Below, in pieces: positions 41,881 to 45,071 of a stretch of 45,071 bases of DNA. Position 1 is the first letter of the stretch, and the number at the start of each line of letters is the position of its first letter. Source of the stretch: an uncultured Caldilineales bacterium (GTDB taxonomy: Bacteria; Chloroflexota; Anaerolineae; JAAEKA01); the NCBI GenBank assembly GCA_937907455.1, contig CALESQ010000029.1:1-45071 (forward strand), given 5' to 3'. The notes below the pieces were generated by a model that ran no database searches, was not told where the DNA came from, and worked only from the letters and a program-made list of their open reading frames with translations. A program made the translations under genes and the position numbers.

Positions 41881-42816
41881 ATGAAAACCTATCACGTTCT
41901 CCAAGTTGACGTTTTTACTGATACGCCGTTCGGTGGTAATCCGCTGGCGGTGTTTCCCGATGCTCTGGGCCTGAGCGACACCGGGATGCAGCAGCTCGCG
42001 CTGGAGTGCAATACCTCGGAAACCACCTTTGTGCTGCCACCCACCCTGCCCGGCGCGGACTTCCGCGTGCGTATTTTCACCCCCACGCAGGAAATCCCCT
42101 TTGCCGGGCATCCGCTGGTGGGCACGCATTGGGTGCTGGCCCATCTGGGCCGCGTGACGTTGACCGAACCGACGACACGCGTCACATTCGAGCTGGGCGT
42201 GGGACTGCGCAGCGCCACCCTGCACGTCGCGGCGGGGCGCGTCACGCGCGTAGTGACCGACCACCAACCGCCGCAGTTCCTGCAAACCGCCAGCCCGGAG
42301 CAAGTTAAACGCCTCGCGGCCGCGCTGAAACTCCCCGCCGAGGCTATTTTCGCCGTTGGCACGCCGGTGCAGGGCGTTTCCACCGGCTACCCGCAACTGT
42401 TTGTGCCGGTGCGCTCGCTGGCCGAGGTGCAGGGCATGGATGCGTTGGCGCTGGACGTTCCCGCGCTGACCACACTGTGCAGCGAACTGGGCTTGCCCGG
42501 CCCTGATGTGGCGGTGTTCTCGCTGGAGACGGTTAACCCTGACCGCGACGTGCATCTGCGCTTCTTTGCGCCGCATCAGGGCATCCCCGAAGACCCCGCC
42601 ACTGGTTCAGCCAGCGGCGGCTTAGGCTCCTATCTGATCCGGCACGGCTTGATTGCGGCCACCGCGCCCGTCACCACGATCCACACCGAGCAGGGGCTGG
42701 AAATGCACCGCCCCAGCCATGTCATCGTGGATGTGGAAGGCGCACCGGACACCATTCGTATGGTGCGCGTCAGCGGCGATGTCGTGCCAATGCTGGATGG
42801 CCGGTTCAGTTGGTAA
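41881..42816 (+). CDS. PhzF-family isomerase/epimerase-like protein
   Basis: 311 residues from the ATG at 41881 (MKTYHVLQVDVFTDTPFGGNPLAVF); an in-frame extension to 41722 is only translated octad repeat and is rejected. Family motifs: catalytic Glu in CNTSETTFVLPP, FTPTQEIPFAGHPLVGTHWVLA, and FAPHQGIPEDPATGSASGGLGSYL (DPATGSA). PhzF-fold enzymes include phenazine biosynthesis isomerases and many of unknown substrate. No phenazine genes are present, so phenazine synthesis is not implied. Two tiny ORFs follow closely. Confidence 0.92.
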   Translation: MKTYHVLQVDVFTDTPFGGNPLAVFPDALGLSDTGMQQLALECNTSETTFVLPPTLPGADFRVRIFTPTQEIPFAGHPLVGTHWVLAHLGRVTLTEPTTRVTFELGVGLRSATLHVAAGRVTRVVTDHQPPQFLQTASPEQVKRLAAALKLPAEAIFAVGTPVQGVSTGYPQLFVPVRSLAEVQGMDALALDVPALTTLCSELGLPGPDVAVFSLETVNPDRDVHLRFFAPHQGIPEDPATGSASGGLGSYLIRHGLIAATAPVTTIHTEQGLEMHRPSHVIVDVEGAPDTIRMVRVSGDVVPMLDGRFSW

Positions 42817-42828
42817 GTGAGCCAGCCG

Positions 42829-43020
42829 ATGCCGCCGCGTTTGCGTGATCTGTACCAACCTGGAGATCGTGTGGAAATCTGTTTTGACCGTGCTGGCCTG
42901 GAAGAATGGTTGCCCGGCGAGATTGCGGGCTTTCAACACCCTGGCGTGTGGGTGCGCACCCTGTCTGGCGGGTTGTGGTTCGTCACCAACACGCGCCGTA
43001 TTCGACCTTTGGAAAGTTAG
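42829..43020 (+). CDS. Small SH3-like or Tudor-like hypothetical protein
   Basis: 63 residues from the ATG at 42829 (MPPRLRDLYQPGDRVEICFD); a GTG at 42817 directly after the phzF-like stop would add four residues. The pattern LYQPGDRVEI..GLEEWLPGEIAGFQHPGVWVRTLSGGLWFVTNTRRIRP looks like a small SH3-type beta barrel, which is a resemblance only. Close spacing suggests co-expression with the PhzF-family gene. Confidence 0.6.
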   Translation: MPPRLRDLYQPGDRVEICFDRAGLEEWLPGEIAGFQHPGVWVRTLSGGLWFVTNTRRIRPLES

Positions 43021-43022
43021 CC

Positions 43023-43172
43023 ATGCTCTCACAAGCTACAGCTACCACGCAAACCGGTTATCGGTGTACCGTTCGTCGGCAAGGTCATACACTGAACTTT
43101 GAAGCATTTACTGCCAGCGAAGCCTACGCTGCCGCGCTGCTGCATATACTGACTGCCTCTGTAGCCCTGTGA
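43023..43172 (+). CDS. Tiny hypothetical protein, 49 residues
   Basis: ATG at 43023, two bases after the preceding stop, with GGAAAG upstream. Product MLSQATATTQTGYRCTVRRQ.. ending LLHILTASVAL. The motif FEAFTASEAYAAALLHI resembles small proteins with a Cys-tagged beta hairpin plus helix, but nothing firm can be said. It is kept because of its tight junction with the previous gene. Confidence 0.4.
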   Translation: MLSQATATTQTGYRCTVRRQGHTLNFEAFTASEAYAAALLHILTASVAL

Positions 43173-43332
43173 GTTTACTCGGTAATTTTTTTAGGGATGC
43201 TGCCGATAGGGTTTACCCAGTAGTTGGAAACCACTGCCTGACAACACAGAGGCCCCTCAGGACCTGTCTTCAAGCGGCTGAGGCCGCTTCGTGCGTTAAG
43301 CCGATTTGTTTCCAACCCACCCTTGTTTCGTG
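43173..43332. other. Gene-free hairpin-rich spacer
   Basis: Holds CAGTAGTTGGAAACCACTG (43220-43238 region; CAGT-GTT/AAC-ACTG arms) and the perfect hairpin AAGCGGC-TGAG-GCCGCTT (43277-43294). The run TTTTTTT near 43187 follows a weak GAGT/ACTC stem and may terminate the preceding operon. Confidence 0.4.
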
Positions 43333-43361
43333 TTAGACATATTTTCTGCTTGTGGTATAAT
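43333..43361 (+). promoter_or_regulatory. Promoter of the permease gene
   Basis: TTAGAC (43333-43338), 17-nt spacer, TATAAT (43356-43361) in the context GTGGTATAAT. The predicted leader is about 180 nt, pyrimidine-rich, with no recognised riboswitch; AAGGAG at the end is the ribosome site. Confidence 0.75.
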
Positions 43362-43550
43362 CGTCTGAATTGTCCCATCCCCGGCTTTTGTCGCCTCCAT
43401 TCTTCTGCGGCCAAGCCCCACACCCTTGCAGTTCCCCTCCCCGAAAGGAATAGCCGTCCACTTATCCTATCAGGATTGGGCCTCCTCGTCTGAGCATCCC
43501 CACCGGTCACTTTTTATTTCCTCTTTTTCCCCCCCTCGCAAGGAGACATC

Positions 43551-44936
43551 ATGACCTCTGCTCAAGTCAAAAAGAAGGCTTTTGGCTACCTGCCGCAGGA
43601 CGTTCCACCAATTGGCTCGATGTTGAGCCTCGGCTTCCAGCAAGTGCTGACCATGTTCCCCGCTACTGTGCTGGTGGCTATCCTCACCAAGTTCGATGTA
43701 GGCGTCACGTTGCTGGCAACCGGCATCGGCACGATTATTGCCCTGCTGGTCAGCCGCCGACGCATCCCCATGTACTACGGATCGAGCTTCAGCTACATTT
43801 CCGTCATCATCTCAGCGATGCTGCTATACGATCCTGCCTGTTTCAACGACGCGGCGCAAACCTATTGCGAAAATGGCGTGCGTATGGCCCAAGTGGGCAT
43901 CATGGGAACCGGCTTGTTCAACATTCTGATGGGCTTGATCATCATGCGCGTAGGCAAGGCCGCGCTGGACAAGGTACTGCCGCCCATCGTCACCGGCAGC
44001 GTCGCTATTGTGATCGGTATCGCCCTGGCTGGTGCAGCGTTAGGCATGGCTTCGGCTAATTGGACGGTGGCCTTCATCACCCTGTTAGCAACAGTCATCT
44101 TCTCGGTTTATCTGCAAGGTCGCGGATTAATTGGCATGTTGCCAATTTTGCTGGGAGCCATCGTCGGTTACCTGGTTTCAATGATCTTTGGCCTGGTGGA
44201 TTTTGCGCCGGTCGCCAGTGCAAACCTTTTTGCTGTGCCGCGCATCACCATGCCGGCCTTCAACAATCCGCAGGCATGGGCCTTGGTGCCCAGCATTGCC
44301 TTGATCGCCATCGCCACCATCCCCGAATCCACCGCGCACCTCTACCAGATGAGTTTGTACATTGACCAGCTCGCCAAAGAGCTGGGTCGAGCGCCGCTGG
44401 AGATCAAGAAGCTGATCGGCCTGAACCTGGTCGCTGATGGCACGGATGATATGATTGTCGGCTTCCTGGGCGGCTGCGCAGGCACGAACTACGGCGAAAA
44501 CAACTCGCTGATGGCTATCACCCGCAACTATTCGGTGCCGGTGCTGATGGTCGCAGGCGTAATCGCCATCCTGCTCGGCTTCGTCGGCAAGCTGGCAGCG
44601 CTGGTTGGCACTGTTCCCACCGCGGTTGTCGGCGGTCTGGCAATCTATCTGTTTGGCGTCATCGGGATGCAAGGTATTGCCCTGATGCAGAGCGAAAAGG
44701 TCAACCTGTTCGATCCCAAGAATTTGGCGATCGGCGCCGCAATCCTGGTACTGGGCATCGGTGGTAACCTGGGCCTGGAGAACGGCATCTTCCCCTTCAA
44801 GGTTCCCTTCTTCTTCCCTGACGGTATTCCGGCCATCGTGTTTGCCGCCTTTATCGGCATCGTTCTCAATCTGATCTTTGTCCTGTTCCCGCCGTCGCGC
44901 TTCGGCGTACGCGAGCGTGCGGATATCAACGCGTAG
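43551..44936 (+). CDS. uraA: NCS2-family uracil/xanthine permease (UraA-like)
   Basis: 461 residues, about 14 hydrophobic segments. NCS2 signatures: the PPIGSMLSLGFQQVLTMFPATVLVA opening, YYGSSFSYI, GSVAIVIGIALAG, the substrate site in IATIPESTAHLYQMS, and GGCAGTNYGENNSLMAITRNYS (the TxYGEN motif of uracil permeases). Such carriers import nucleobases with protons. TxYGEN favours uracil over xanthine. AAGGAG lies seven bases before the ATG. Its long leader could host a pyrimidine or PRPP-type control element, not recognised. Confidence 0.88.
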   Translation: MTSAQVKKKAFGYLPQDVPPIGSMLSLGFQQVLTMFPATVLVAILTKFDVGVTLLATGIGTIIALLVSRRRIPMYYGSSFSYISVIISAMLLYDPACFNDAAQTYCENGVRMAQVGIMGTGLFNILMGLIIMRVGKAALDKVLPPIVTGSVAIVIGIALAGAALGMASANWTVAFITLLATVIFSVYLQGRGLIGMLPILLGAIVGYLVSMIFGLVDFAPVASANLFAVPRITMPAFNNPQAWALVPSIALIAIATIPESTAHLYQMSLYIDQLAKELGRAPLEIKKLIGLNLVADGTDDMIVGFLGGCAGTNYGENNSLMAITRNYSVPVLMVAGVIAILLGFVGKLAALVGTVPTAVVGGLAIYLFGVIGMQGIALMQSEKVNLFDPKNLAIGAAILVLGIGGNLGLENGIFPFKVPFFFPDGIPAIVFAAFIGIVLNLIFVLFPPSRFGVRERADINA

Positions 44937-44971
44937 CAAGCGTACCTGCCATACGCGAGCAGGCTGATACC

Positions 44972-45020
44972 ACGTACTGCGTATTGCGCCATATGCAATA
45001 TGCAGTACGTAGTACTTAAC
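44972..45020 (+). repeat. Palindromic heptad array after the permease gene
   Basis: Units ACGTACT, GCGTATT, GCGCCAT, ATGCAAT, ATGCAGT, ACGTAGT, ACTTAAC. CGTACTGCGTATTGC (44973-44987) pairs with GCAATATGCAGTACG (44995-45009) over 15 positions, one of them G-U. It may act as a terminator-like hairpin. Confidence 0.75.
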
Positions 45021-45071
45021 TTAAGTTTAGAGTACTCAGTTCTGGACTGAGGTAAGGCAAACTAAGCGAGA

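Noticed and set aside
41881..42816. Phenazine biosynthesis locus
   Set aside because: A PhzF-fold protein alone is common in non-producers; no phzA-E/G genes are present.

Overview
The window is a dense, GC-rich bacterial chromosome segment with no rRNA, tRNA, CRISPR array, IS element or phage. The gene content suggests a Chloroflexota member, probably Anaerolineae- or Caldilineae-like. The clues are a baseplate-J-like membrane protein in an operon with ruvX and mltG, secreted LysM proteins with SpaA/SdrD-type beta domains, many Thr/Pro-rich lipoproteins, and short EutN/CcmL shell proteins next to a class II aldolase. This assignment is inferred from gene content, not from a marker phylogeny.

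Layout. 0.1-4.6 kb: a phosphodiesterase-like enzyme, two microcompartment vertex proteins and a class II aldolase, a zinc-ribbon protein and a lipoprotein. 4.6-16.6 kb, mostly minus strand: glycosyltransferase plus ABC-type binding protein; the mltG/ruvX/baseplate-J-like operon; alaS behind a consensus promoter; lon and hsp20. 16.7-19.6 kb, plus strand: cyclodeaminase-like enzyme, a MntA/HepT toxin-antitoxin pair, and miaB behind a leader that looks like an attenuator. 19.8-25.8 kb, minus strand: three large secreted LysM proteins, two of them paralogues flanking a third with duplicated carbohydrate-binding-like domains. 26.1-32.0 kb, minus strand: trmFO, tsaC, prmC, prfA (translation fidelity), then scpA and an amidase. 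32.2-37.5 kb, plus strand: two tandem ATP-grasp paralogues of unknown function, two surface/membrane proteins and a GT-C glycosyltransferase. 37.5-45.0 kb: small membrane and lipoproteins, an aminoglycoside-phosphotransferase-like kinase, RNase HI, a PhzF-family enzyme with two tiny ORFs, and a uracil/xanthine permease.

Two cross-cutting features stand out. First, intergenic DNA is full of short tandem repeats with 7- or 8-nt periods. Their edges coincide repeatedly with stop codons (lon, the kinase, a lipoprotein, the second ATP-grasp gene) or lie directly before start codons. They are accompanied by a hairpin-forming dispersed repeat (four copies) and a GCCGAAGGCGGG element. Second, several promoters of the form GGTATAAT/GTACAAT sit so close to the ATG that the transcripts should be leaderless or nearly so.

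The best candidates for undescribed biology are the miaB leader (mutually exclusive hairpins, a terminator whose stem holds the Shine-Dalgarno, and a four-codon ORF with UUG and UUU codons), the tandem ATP-grasp pair, the heptad-repeat system at gene borders, and the palindrome at the alaS transcription start.
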